Notes under the pieces: generated by a model | What the model was told of the DNA's origin: nothing | Seen by the model: only the letters and a program-made list of their open reading frames with translations | The model's database searches: none | Source: Streptomyces sp. CB02261 | GTDB taxonomy: Bacteria > Actinomycetota > Actinomycetes > Streptomycetales > Streptomycetaceae | DNA: 64,000 nucleotides | Reading direction: 5' to 3' | Assembly (NCBI RefSeq): GCF_001905665.1 | Contig: NZ_LIVX01000007.1 | Span: forward strand, 186,001-250,000 | In this document: positions 26,366 to 34,415 of the stretch, in pieces | Layout of the letters: each line of letters starts with the position of its first letter | How positions within the stretch are numbered: position 1 is the stretch's first letter | Translations under genes and position numbers: made by a program

Positions 26366-28882
26366 ATGAGCGCTCCCCCTCCCCGCGGCGGAGACACCGC
26401 CGCCCAGACCCAAGGGGACGGAGCCCTCGTGCCGACCGGGACTCCCCTGGGCGCCACGCCCTCCCCGCGACGGCCGGACACCGCCCTGGAGAGCCTCCCG
26501 TCCGACGTCTCCGTGGAGAGCCGACCGCCGGAGGACCACTCCACCGTCGGCCGGCTCGCCGCGACGGTGGAGCGGCTCCGTGAGGAGGTGCGGGCCGCGC
26601 ACGCCGCGGCCGAGGGCCGCGCCCTGATCGAACTCGCCAAGGGCGTCATCGTCGAGCGCCTCGGCTGCGGCCCCGCCCAGGCGGCGCGGCAACTCGCCGC
26701 GCTCGCCGGGCAGGCCGGGCTCTCGCAGCTGGAGCTGGCCGCGGACATCATCAACCAGGCCGCCCACGACCGGGTCGCCGAGGTCGCGGGCGACTTCGTC
26801 AAGCAGACCATCGGCGAGTCGGCCGAGCCCGGCGCCGACGCCGCTGCCGACCCCTCGGTCGGGGTGCGCCTGCGGACGGCCGAGAGCGCCGCGCTCAACG
26901 CGGGGGACAGTCAGGCCGTCGCCGAGTCTCTGCTGGCGCACGCCCTCGCCCCCCTGGGCGCGAGCGCCGTCGCCATCTGGACCACCGGCCCCGACGCCTC
27001 GCTGACCCTCGTCGGTCACGCCGGCTTCGGCGCCGACGAGCCCGCCCGCTGGCGCTACGTACCGCCGGGTGTGGCCACCGCGGCCCGGCAGGCGCTCACC
27101 GGCCGCCGAACCGTCTGGATCCCCTCGCTCGCAGCCGCCGGCATCCCCTCGATCGGCCACGCACGCCACCCCGACGGCGGCCGCGTGGTGGTGCCCGCGG
27201 GCACCGGCGGCCGCATCCACGGCGTCCTGGAGATCTGCTGGCCCCGGCCCCTGGACCCCCAGCCCCAGGCCGTGGAGCGCCAGATCGAGGCCCTGGCGGA
27301 GCTGTGCGCACACACGCTGGAGACCCTTCCCGCGGAGTCGCCGCCGGTACGGCCGTTCGCCGGCCCCGAGCGGTCGTCGGAACTGGTGGAGCTCGCCGAC
27401 GGTCTCTACGACCCCGCCCTGGTCCTGATCCCGTACCTGGACGACGACGGCCACCTGCGGGACTTCCGCATCCGTCACGCCAACGCGCGCTTCCAGGACC
27501 CGGCGGGCCGCTCCAGGAGCGCCGTCGACGGGACCCTGCTCCTGGAGGCGTACCCCGCGACGGCCGGCGAGAGCGAACTCTTCGAGCAGATCGAGCGGGT
27601 CTACGCCACCGGTGAGCCCTTCCGCGCCCGGCGGACCCGGATGACCGCCCTCGTGGACCAGGTGCCGCTGTCCTCCGTCGCCGACATCAGCATCAGCCGT
27701 CACGGCGACAGCGTCCTGCTCATCTGGCGCGTCGAGGACGAGTCCGCCCGGCTCGCGAGCCTGCTGCAGCACGCCCAGCGCCTCGGCCGCATCGGCGGTT
27801 TCGAGGAGGACGTCCTCACCGGGGAGATCACCTGGAACGGCCAGCTCTTCGAGCTCTTCGGCCGGGACACCACCGAACCGCCGGTCTCCCTGCGTGACCT
27901 CACGGCCCACGCCCACCCCGACGACGCGGTCGCCATCGGACGCTTCCTGCGGGCCGTGCTGCACCAGCGCCGGGCGAGCTCCACGGCCTTCCGCATGCTC
28001 CGCCAGGACGGGGTCACCCGTCACATCCGGGTGATCGCCGAACCCTCTCTCGACATCGACGAGCGGCTCCTCGCCGTGCGCGGCGCCTACCAGGACATCT
28101 CCGCGCAGCACTGGACCGAGGTCGCCCTGGCCGCCACCCGCGACCAGCTCGCCGTCACGGAGCAGGAGTCGGCGGAGCGCAACCGCCTCGCCCTCCAGCT
28201 GCAGCACGCCATCATGCCGCCGACCAAACCCCCGCTGGACGCCCCGGGCCTCGACGTCGCCGTGCGCTACCGGCCCGCCGAGACCGAGTCCCTGGTCGGC
28301 GGCGACTGGTACGACGCCGTCGTCCTGCCGTCCAAGAAGATACTGCTGTGCGTCGGGGACATCGCGGGCCACGGCATCGAGGCCGCCACCGGGATGGTCG
28401 TGCTCCGCAACGCGATGCGCGGCCTCGCCGTCACCGGGGCGGGACCCGCGCAGCTGCTGTCCTGGCTGAACAACGTGGCGCACCACCTCACCGCGCACGT
28501 CACGGCCACCGCCGTCTGCGGCATCTTCGACCCCGAGGCCCGCACCCTTCGCTGGGCCAGGGCGGGACACCTCCCGCCGGTCCTCGTACGGGGTGCTGAG
28601 GCCAGCAACCTGCCGCTGCTCAGGGGCATGCTCCTCGGCGCCCTCGCCGAGGCGGAGTACGAGGAGGCGGAGATCCAGCTGGAGGCGGAGGACACGGTGC
28701 TGATGTACACCGACGGTCTCGTCGAACGGCGGGACACCTCCGTCCAGGACTCCGTCGCCCAGCTGCTGACCATGGCCCAGGCTCCGGCCGGCAGCCTCGA
28801 ACGACGGCTCGACCTGCTGCTGACGCACAGCAAGTCCGACACCGACGACGACACGTGCCTGATCGGTGTGCGCGTCTACTGA
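26366..28882 (+). CDS. ANTAR-GAF-PAS-SpoIIE PP2C phosphatase
   Basis: 838 residues. A Pro-rich start is followed by an ANTAR-like RNA-binding helix set (ALIELAKGVIVERLGCGPAQ, residues about 85-140). Then come a GAF domain (about 180-320), PAS domains (about 350-600) and a C-terminal PP2C with GGDWYDAVVLP, GDIAGHGIEA, YTDGLVERRD and DDDTCLIGVRV. All catalytic motifs are intact. It is probably the active phosphatase of the partner-switching set, acting on the STAS protein encoded 45 bases downstream. The ANTAR part suggests a link to transcript antitermination or to kinase input from the hybrid kinase upstream. Confidence 0.92.
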   Translation: MSAPPPRGGDTAAQTQGDGALVPTGTPLGATPSPRRPDTALESLPSDVSVESRPPEDHSTVGRLAATVERLREEVRAAHAAAEGRALIELAKGVIVERLGCGPAQAARQLAALAGQAGLSQLELAADIINQAAHDRVAEVAGDFVKQTIGESAEPGADAAADPSVGVRLRTAESAALNAGDSQAVAESLLAHALAPLGASAVAIWTTGPDASLTLVGHAGFGADEPARWRYVPPGVATAARQALTGRRTVWIPSLAAAGIPSIGHARHPDGGRVVVPAGTGGRIHGVLEICWPRPLDPQPQAVERQIEALAELCAHTLETLPAESPPVRPFAGPERSSELVELADGLYDPALVLIPYLDDDGHLRDFRIRHANARFQDPAGRSRSAVDGTLLLEAYPATAGESELFEQIERVYATGEPFRARRTRMTALVDQVPLSSVADISISRHGDSVLLIWRVEDESARLASLLQHAQRLGRIGGFEEDVLTGEITWNGQLFELFGRDTTEPPVSLRDLTAHAHPDDAVAIGRFLRAVLHQRRASSTAFRMLRQDGVTRHIRVIAEPSLDIDERLLAVRGAYQDISAQHWTEVALAATRDQLAVTEQESAERNRLALQLQHAIMPPTKPPLDAPGLDVAVRYRPAETESLVGGDWYDAVVLPSKKILLCVGDIAGHGIEAATGMVVLRNAMRGLAVTGAGPAQLLSWLNNVAHHLTAHVTATAVCGIFDPEARTLRWARAGHLPPVLVRGAEASNLPLLRGMLLGALAEAEYEEAEIQLEAEDTVLMYTDGLVERRDTSVQDSVAQLLTMAQAPAGSLERRLDLLLTHSKSDTDDDTCLIGVRVY

Positions 28883-28927
28883 CCGCATGCCCGACCGACC
28901 GTTCCCCCACCGTGGAAAGCAGGAGAC

Positions 28928-29296
28928 ATGCCCGAACGAGAAATGAACCTCGACGTCGAAGTGGAGATCCGCGACGCCGCTACGGCGGTGCTCTCCGTGG
29001 GCGGCGAACTCGACATCGAGACGGCCACCAAGCTCCACCACCACCTGGCCAACCAGTTCCTGCACGGCCGGCACCGGCTCGTGCTGGACCTCTCCCCGCT
29101 GAACTTCATGGACTCGTCCGGCCTCAACGTGCTGATCAGGGCGGCGAGGGACGCCCGGGAGGCGGGCGGCGACCTGCACCTCGCCGCGCCGACCCCGGCC
29201 GTGCGACGCATTCTGGAGATCACCGGCCTGACGATGACGACGCCCCTCCACGCCGATGTGGCGGAGGCCCTGGCAGCGGCCGACAGAGCGGCCTAG
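28928..29296 (+). CDS. STAS-domain anti-anti-sigma factor
   Basis: 122 residues with the STAS fold and the phosphorylation motif LNFMDSSGLNVLI (DSSG at residues 62-65). In the known pathway an RsbW-type kinase phosphorylates the Ser, a PP2C phosphatase removes it, and the unphosphorylated form binds the kinase and frees the sigma factor. Neighbours supply all these partners: an intact PP2C upstream, and an RsbW-type ATPase and a sigma factor 3.2-3.8 kb downstream. AGCAGGAGAC precedes the ATG. Confidence 0.93.
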   Translation: MPEREMNLDVEVEIRDAATAVLSVGGELDIETATKLHHHLANQFLHGRHRLVLDLSPLNFMDSSGLNVLIRAARDAREAGGDLHLAAPTPAVRRILEITGLTMTTPLHADVAEALAAADRAA

Positions 29297-29358
29297 ACGA
29301 AGAGCGGTGCGGTCCCCACGCGGACACCGCACCCGGGTGGAAGGACCAGCGGGAACAC

Positions 29359-30519
29359 GTGGACGAGATCACCGGAGTCGAGCAGGCACTGCGCCGGGCC
29401 GCTCCGCACCTCCTCGTGAGCGTCGTGGAGGACGCTCTGCGGAAGCACCGGGACGCCCGGCGGGTGGAACTCCGACTGGCCGACTACGGGCTGCGGTCGC
29501 TCCAGCTCGTCGGAGGCGCGCCCGACGCGCCCCGCCAGGTCCTCATCAACGACAGCCCGCAGGGCCGTGCCTTCAACGCCCAGGAGCCGTACGTCACCCA
29601 GGAGGCCGACTCCGTCTCCGTGCATCTGCCGGTCACCATCAGGGGGGACCGGATGGGCGTCCTCACCGTGGGCATGCCGGCGGGGACCGACCTGGTGCCG
29701 CTCCTACCCGGGCTGCGCCACCTCTGCGAGGCGCTCGGCCACGAGATCCTGGTGGCCGAACGCGACACGGACCTGTACGTCCTGGCGCGGCGGGCCACCA
29801 GGCTGACCCTCGCGGCCGAGATGCAGTGGCAGCTCCTGCCGGGCCGCTCCTGCGCCCGCCCCGAGTTCGCCCTCGGCGCGCATCTGGAACCCGCCTACGC
29901 GATCTTCGGGGACAACTACGACTGGTCGGCGTCGGCCGACCATCTGACCCTGACGGTCACCAACGGCATGGGGGAGGGCATCGAGGCCGCCCTCCTGACG
30001 AACCTCGCCATCAACGCGCTCCGCAACGCCCGCCGGGCCGGCCTCGGCCTCGCGGACCAGGCGGCGCTCGCGGACCAGGCCGTGTACGCGCAGTACCGCG
30101 GGAGCGCCTTCATCTCGGTCCTCCTCCTGCGCTTCGACCTCGCCACGGGTGAGGTGGAGGCCGTGGACGCCGGCTCGCCCCGTCTGTGGCGACTGCGCGG
30201 CCGGAACGTCGAGCGGATCTCCCTGGAGGCCCAGCTGCCCCTGGGGATGTTCGAGGAGAGCGCGTACGTCCCGGAGCGGTTCACGGTGCTGCCGGGGGAC
30301 CGGCTGCTGTTCGGCAGCGACGGCGTGTACGACGCCGCCTCCCCGGAGGGGGAGAGCTACGGGGAGAGGGCGCTGGCCCGCGCGCTCACCGCGACGAGGC
30401 TGCTGCCGCCCACGCAGGTGCCGGGGGCGGTGCTGCGTGAGCTCGCCACGTACCACGGCGGCACACCGCTGGAGGACGACGCGCTCGTCGTCTGTCTCGA
30501 CTGGCAGGGCCGTCAGTGA
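29359..30519 (+). CDS. SpoIIE/PP2C-like protein with altered active site
   Basis: 386 residues; the GTG at 29359 is chosen because the start matches the homologous gene at 31272. A GAF-like N-terminal region (to about 140) is followed by a PP2C-like domain. The usual GGDWYD is FGDNYDWSA and the usual GDVxGHG is TNGMGEGIEA, so the metal-binding Asp of the second motif is lost; FGSDGVYDA and LEDDALVVCLDW are partly kept. This points to a weak or inactive phosphatase that may instead bind partners of the switch. It follows the STAS gene by 62 bases. Confidence 0.82.
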   Translation: MDEITGVEQALRRAAPHLLVSVVEDALRKHRDARRVELRLADYGLRSLQLVGGAPDAPRQVLINDSPQGRAFNAQEPYVTQEADSVSVHLPVTIRGDRMGVLTVGMPAGTDLVPLLPGLRHLCEALGHEILVAERDTDLYVLARRATRLTLAAEMQWQLLPGRSCARPEFALGAHLEPAYAIFGDNYDWSASADHLTLTVTNGMGEGIEAALLTNLAINALRNARRAGLGLADQAALADQAVYAQYRGSAFISVLLLRFDLATGEVEAVDAGSPRLWRLRGRNVERISLEAQLPLGMFEESAYVPERFTVLPGDRLLFGSDGVYDAASPEGESYGERALARALTATRLLPPTQVPGAVLRELATYHGGTPLEDDALVVCLDWQGRQ

Positions 30520-30529
30520 GCCTGCGTCA

Positions 30530-30564
30530 ACAGTTGCCGCGCGGCAACTGTATCCTTGAGGCAA
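30530..30564 (+). promoter_or_regulatory. 22-bp perfect palindrome with TTGCC/GGCAA core and TATCCT box
   Basis: 30530-30551 is a perfect palindrome whose arms contain TTGCC and GGCAA, typical of MarR-family operators. TATCCT at 30551-30556 could be a plus-strand -10 box, and a further half-site TTGAGGCAA lies at 30556-30564. The MarR gene at 30664-31176 ends 100 bases away on the minus strand, so a plus-strand transcript from here would be antisense to it. Confidence 0.6.
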
Positions 30565-30663
30565 CACCTGGCTCGTGTCCAAGGTGAACACGTCATAGGT
30601 GACCAAAGGGTGACAAGTGGGGCATGGGGCACGCGTGCGGACGGAGCGCGCGGCGTACGAGGA

Positions 30664-31176
30664 TCAGGCGGACCGGACGTCCTTGAGCGGCGCCCTCCCG
30701 CCTGAGGCGTTCGACGAGGGTCTCTCGCCCAGCGCCTCCTGGAAGCCCGTGAGCCCGCGCAGCAGCGCCTTGCGGCTCGTCGCCGGCATCGCGGAGATGA
30801 CGGCGAGCAGGGCCTCCTCCCGCTGGACGCGCAGCTCCCGCAGGTACGTCTTCCCCCGGACGGTCAGATGCAGCTCCAGCTGCCGTCGGCTGACGGGGCT
30901 GGGCAGCCGCTGGACGAAACCCAGCGCCTCCAGGCGGTCGCACATGCGGCTCACCGAGGGGGGTGCGGAACCGAGCAGCTCGCCCAGGGCACGGAGGTTG
31001 ATGCCCTCCTCGCGGTCGAGGCTGTACAGCACGCGCAGCTGAGACGCCGACACCGGTGTCGACGACACCATGTCCCGGCCGCGCTCCCACAGCACCTCGA
31101 GAAGCTCGATGAGCTCGCGGGCGGCCTGCGTCGTCTCCTGCGGCTCCCGATGGGACTCGGCGGGGTTGGGGTTCAT
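30664..31176 (-). CDS. MarR-family transcriptional regulator
   Basis: 170 residues with a winged helix-turn-helix: VSASQLRVLYSLDREEGINL, LRALGELLGSAPPSVSRMCD and the wing RLPSPVSRRQLELHLTVRGK. MarR proteins repress nearby genes until a small ligand releases them. The ATG at 31176 has GAGGAG upstream. It lies divergent from the PP2C-like gene at 31272, whose promoter it may control, and near the perfect palindrome at 30530. Confidence 0.9.
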   Translation of the reverse strand: MNPNPAESHREPQETTQAARELIELLEVLWERGRDMVSSTPVSASQLRVLYSLDREEGINLRALGELLGSAPPSVSRMCDRLEALGFVQRLPSPVSRRQLELHLTVRGKTYLRELRVQREEALLAVISAMPATSRKALLRGLTGFQEALGERPSSNASGGRAPLKDVRSA

Positions 31177-31271
31177 GGCTATCGACACTCCTCGGACGTC
31201 CGGGGCCGAGGGCGTCGGCCGTGCCACACACCGGTCATCTCCACATCTCTCCGGAAGGCGGTACCCATTCC

Positions 31272-32534
31272 GTGGATCGACGCGTGACAGTGGAACGCGC
31301 ACTGCGCGGGGCGCCGCCACACCGGCTTCTGGACTCCCTCCGTGTCGATCTGGCACAGCAACTCGCCGCGCTCTCCGCCGACCTCCTGCTCGTCGACTAC
31401 GGGCTCACGTCGCTCCGCCCCGTCGAGCCCGTACAGGACCATGCCGGGGTGCAGCACGCGGCCGTGGGGACAGGACCCGCGGGCCGCGCCTTCGCCACAC
31501 AGCAACCATATCTTTTCGGTGGTGACGGGCCCACGGCGACCGCGTACCTTCCTGTGACGGTTCGTGGCGAGCGTTACGGGGTTCTTGTGGTCGTCCTGCC
31601 CTCCGACCGCGTCGCACCGGAGACGACCGAGGACCTCGTCCATGTCGCCGAGGTGCTGGGGCACGCCCTGCGCGTCGCCGACCGGCACACCGACCTCTAC
31701 CGCCTGACCCGCAGGACCCGGCCCCTCAGCGTCCCGGCGGAGATGCAGTGGGGCGCCCTCCCGGGACGGGCCTGCGCCGGCCCCGAGTTCGACCTCCACG
31801 CCTACTGGGAGCCCTCCTACAGCTCGGGCGGGCACGTCCTGGACTGGTCCGTGACCGGGGAGGAACTCCAGCTGGTCGTCGCCAACGCCACCGGCCCGGG
31901 CACCCGGTCGGCCCTGGTGAGCACCCTCGCCCTGAACGCGATCCGCAATGCCCGGCGCGCCGGACTGGACCTGGTCGGCCAGGCCAGCCTCACCGACCAG
32001 GCGCTCTACGGGCAGCACCGGGGCGAGCGGTCCCTCTCCGCCCTGCTGCTGGGCTTCACCCTCGCCACCGGTGACGTGGAGGTGGTCGACGCCGGCTCGC
32101 CGACGGTCTGGCGGCGGCGGGGATCCCGGACCGAGCGGATCGAGCTGGAGCGGCAGCTGCCCCTCGGGATGTTCGAGGACACGGTCTACGCCACGCAGCG
32201 TCTCCGCGTCCTCCCCGGCGACCGGCTGCTCTTCGTCGCCTGCGACCGGGGCGAGCCCCCGTCCGGGGGCGGTGACGTGGGCCTCGACCGCTCGGTCGGC
32301 CGGGCGATCGAGCGGACACGGCACCTGGACGGTGCCGAGACGCCCCAGGCCGTCGTACGGGCCCTGAGGGGGGCCCCGGGCAGGCTTCCGGACGACATCC
32401 TCGTACTCTGTCTGGACTGGCGCGGGTCCGCAATCTACGGTGCGGACGGAATGGAAAGCGCAAAGGGGGGAAGGGCGGAGTACGAGGTGTGTGCGAAGCA
32501 CGGCACGAAGCCGTGTGAGGAAGGGGGATGCTGA
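31272..32534 (+). CDS. Degenerate SpoIIE/PP2C-like protein
   Basis: 420 residues and clearly a paralogue of the gene at 29359 (shared VERALRGAPPHRLLDSL-type start, LNAIRNARRAGLDL and DDILVLCLDW). The active-site motifs are further decayed: GGDWYD reads GGHVLDWSV and GDVxGHG reads ANATGPGTRS, so catalysis is unlikely. The C-terminus extends about 30 residues past the domain and contains two or three Cys (EYEVCAKHGTKPCEEGG). It probably serves as a binding or decoy protein in the switch. Its stop overlaps the ATG of the RsbW-type gene. Confidence 0.8.
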   Translation: MDRRVTVERALRGAPPHRLLDSLRVDLAQQLAALSADLLLVDYGLTSLRPVEPVQDHAGVQHAAVGTGPAGRAFATQQPYLFGGDGPTATAYLPVTVRGERYGVLVVVLPSDRVAPETTEDLVHVAEVLGHALRVADRHTDLYRLTRRTRPLSVPAEMQWGALPGRACAGPEFDLHAYWEPSYSSGGHVLDWSVTGEELQLVVANATGPGTRSALVSTLALNAIRNARRAGLDLVGQASLTDQALYGQHRGERSLSALLLGFTLATGDVEVVDAGSPTVWRRRGSRTERIELERQLPLGMFEDTVYATQRLRVLPGDRLLFVACDRGEPPSGGGDVGLDRSVGRAIERTRHLDGAETPQAVVRALRGAPGRLPDDILVLCLDWRGSAIYGADGMESAKGGRAEYEVCAKHGTKPCEEGGC

Positions 32535-32986
32535 TGACGGACGCGATCGCCACCGAGCGTGCGACACGAGAGCCCGTGCTGTCCGCGAGCGTCGACTACG
32601 ACGTCGGCGACGTCGGCGACGGCATGATCGCGTCGGCGCGCGCCTTCACCGCCGACTTCCTCACCGCCTCGCCGGCCGTGGGACGTCAGCCGGTCTCCCG
32701 TGAACGGGTGGACCTGGCACGGCTGGTGGTCAGCGAGCTCGTCACCAACGCGGTACGGCACGCTCCGGGCCCCTGTCGACTGCTGCTCGAACTGTTCGAC
32801 GACGTGCTGGACATCTCCGTCTTCGACCGCGTCGAGACGTCCCCCGTCCCACGGGGCCACGACCCCGGCCGCATCGGCCAGCACGGCGTCGAGATCGTCG
32901 TCGCCATCTGCGAGAGCGTCACCGTGGAGCCGCACCCGACGGGCAAGCGGGTCAGGGCCCGCCTCTCCCTCGCCGGGGCCCGCTGA
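32534..32986 (+). CDS. RsbW-type ATP-binding protein (anti-sigma factor kinase)
   Basis: 150 residues, a GHKL ATPase of the RsbW/SpoIIAB kind: N-box VVSELVTNAVRHA and the G1 region DRVETSPVPRG to IGQHGVEIV. Such proteins bind and hold a sigma factor and phosphorylate the STAS antagonist. Two ATG codons compete (32528 and 32534); the second overlaps the previous stop as TGATG and is better spaced from GGAAGGGGG. It sits directly upstream of the sigma-factor gene, the usual rsbW-sig order. Confidence 0.88.
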   Translation: MTDAIATERATREPVLSASVDYDVGDVGDGMIASARAFTADFLTASPAVGRQPVSRERVDLARLVVSELVTNAVRHAPGPCRLLLELFDDVLDISVFDRVETSPVPRGHDPGRIGQHGVEIVVAICESVTVEPHPTGKRVRARLSLAGAR

Positions 32987-33026
32987 CCCGGGTCCGACCC
33001 GAAAAAAACTGGTTCGAAATTTGTGT

Positions 33027-33051
33027 GCATGAACCGGGAGAGCCCGGGTAG
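33027..33051 (+). promoter_or_regulatory. Sigma-B-type promoter of the sigma-factor gene: GCAT, 15-base spacer, GGGTAG
   Basis: GCAT at 33027-33030, 15 bases, then GGGTAG at 33046-33051. Transcription would start near 33059, 45 bases before the GTG at 33104. It suggests that the sigma factor activates its own gene. It also rules out the ATG at 33023-33029, which lies upstream of this promoter. Confidence 0.62.
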
Positions 33052-33103
33052 GCGAGCCGCCCGGGGGAGAATCGGGTTGTCGAGAAACGAAGGGGTCAGC
33101 GGA

Positions 33104-33964
33104 GTGTCGACTGCAGTGCAGACGGAGACGAAGGACCGTACTGAGGCGACTGTGGGGGGACTGCCCGTCGTAGAAGCTCCCCGCGCCGTCGCACCGAAGG
33201 ACGCGCGTGAACTGTCGAAGGTGTTCTTCAGCAGGATGGCGGTACTGGAGGAGGGAACCCCCGAGTACCAGTACGCGCGCAACACGCTGATCGAGATGAA
33301 CATGTCGCTCGTGCGCTACGCGGCCGGACGCTTCCGGGCCCGCGGCGACGAGATGGAGGACATCGTCCAGGTCGGCATCATCGGCCTGATCAAGGCCATC
33401 GACCGGTTCGACATCTCCCGCGAGGTGGAGTTCACCACCTTCGCCGTCCCGTGCATCGTGGGCGAGATCAAGCGCTTCTTCCGTGACACCTCCTGGGCCG
33501 TCCACGTCCCGCGCCGGCTGCAGGAGGCGCGCGTGGAGCTGGCCAAGGCGACGGAGGAGCTGAGCTCCCGCCTCGGGCGGTCGCCGACCGTGTCGGAGCT
33601 CTCCACCCTGATGAACCTCTCGGAGGACGAGGTCATAGAGGCACGGGTCGCCTCCAACGCGTACCGGTCCACCTCCCTCGACGCGGCCGTCGGCGGCGAC
33701 GACGAGGACGGCGCCATGCTCTCCGACCTCATAGGAGAGGAGGACGCGGCCCTTGAGCTCTTCGAGGACTGCCACGCCCTCGCACCGCTGCTCCAGGAAC
33801 TGGGCGAGCGGGACCGCCTGCTGCTCCACCTGCGGTTCGTCGAGGAACTGACGCAGTCCGAGATCGGCAAGAGGCTCGGCGTCTCCCAGATGCAGGTGTC
33901 GCGCCTCCTCTCGCGCAATCTGGCCCGCCTGCGCAAGGGGATGCTCGCCCCCCTGGAGGCCTGA
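33104..33964 (+). CDS. RNA polymerase sigma factor, SigB/SigF family
   Basis: 286 residues, group 3 sigma factor. Region 2 is MNMSLVRYAAGRFRARGDEM to DIVQVGIIGLIKAIDRFD, with the -10 recognition helix FTTFAVPCIVGEIKRFFRD; region 3 spans RSPTVSELSTLMNLSEDEV; region 4 is LTQSEIGKRLGVSQMQVSRL. It belongs to the stress and differentiation sigma factors of streptomycetes (SigB, SigF, SigG and relatives); which paralogue cannot be fixed here. The GTG at 33104 has AAGGGG upstream and lies behind a self-type promoter. Its likely anti-sigma factor is encoded just upstream. Confidence 0.93.
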   Translation: MSTAVQTETKDRTEATVGGLPVVEAPRAVAPKDARELSKVFFSRMAVLEEGTPEYQYARNTLIEMNMSLVRYAAGRFRARGDEMEDIVQVGIIGLIKAIDRFDISREVEFTTFAVPCIVGEIKRFFRDTSWAVHVPRRLQEARVELAKATEELSSRLGRSPTVSELSTLMNLSEDEVIEARVASNAYRSTSLDAAVGGDDEDGAMLSDLIGEEDAALELFEDCHALAPLLQELGERDRLLLHLRFVEELTQSEIGKRLGVSQMQVSRLLSRNLARLRKGMLAPLEA

Positions 33965-34008
33965 CCCCCGGGGGCACGAGCCCCTCCCGAACGGCCTCAC
34001 CGGCGCCC

Positions 34009-34278
34009 TTACCGGTGGGGCCGTTCCCCTGCGTGCGCCGCGCGGCGCAACCGCCGCTTCAGGGAACGGCGTTCGTCGTCGTCCAGGCCGCCCCAGACCC
34101 CCGTCACCTGGCGGGAGTCGTCCATGGCCCAGTCGAGGCACGCCTCGCGTACGGGGCAGTGCCGGCAGACCGCCTTGGCCTCCTCGGCCTGGACGAGGGC
34201 GGGGGCACCCGTCCCCACCGGGAAGAAGAGATCGGGGTCGACGCTCTGGCAGGCCGCGGCCTCGCGCCAGCTGTCCAT
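34009..34278 (-). CDS. WhiB-family iron-sulfur transcriptional regulator
   Basis: 89 residues. Four conserved Cys (10, 38, 41, 47, the middle two as CRHC) bind a [4Fe-4S] cluster, followed by the turn GVWGG at 60-64 and a basic C-terminal DNA-binding tail (RRSLKRRLRRAAHAG). WhiB-like proteins act with sigma factors in development, redox response and antibiotic tolerance. AGGAGG lies five bases before the ATG at 34278. It ends 45 bases from the convergent sigma-factor gene. Confidence 0.93.
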   Translation of the reverse strand: MDSWREAAACQSVDPDLFFPVGTGAPALVQAEEAKAVCRHCPVREACLDWAMDDSRQVTGVWGGLDDDERRSLKRRLRRAAHAGERPHR

Positions 34279-34415
34279 CGGTCCTCCTGACGTAAGAGTG
34301 GACAAGTCGTTACTTCTCGGCTGACCGGTCGTCGGCGGTTGAAACGCCGATCCCGGCGGATTCGGCGCGAAAAGACGGGGCACCCGATCGTTCTGACCCA
34401 AGGGGAGGACCGGAC

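Noticed and set aside
22082..29332. A 2416-codon open frame on the minus strand
   Set aside because: It is the mirror of the kinase and phosphatase genes; the low-complexity Gly/Val/Asp/Leu sequence is a by-product of high third-position GC and the HAMP repeats.
31261..31266. GGGTAC on the minus strand upstream of the marR gene
   Set aside because: No -35 GNNT at the right distance.
33023..33103. An earlier ATG for the sigma-factor gene
   Set aside because: It overlaps the promoter-like GCAT and lies upstream of the -10 box, and the extra residues are not sigma-like.
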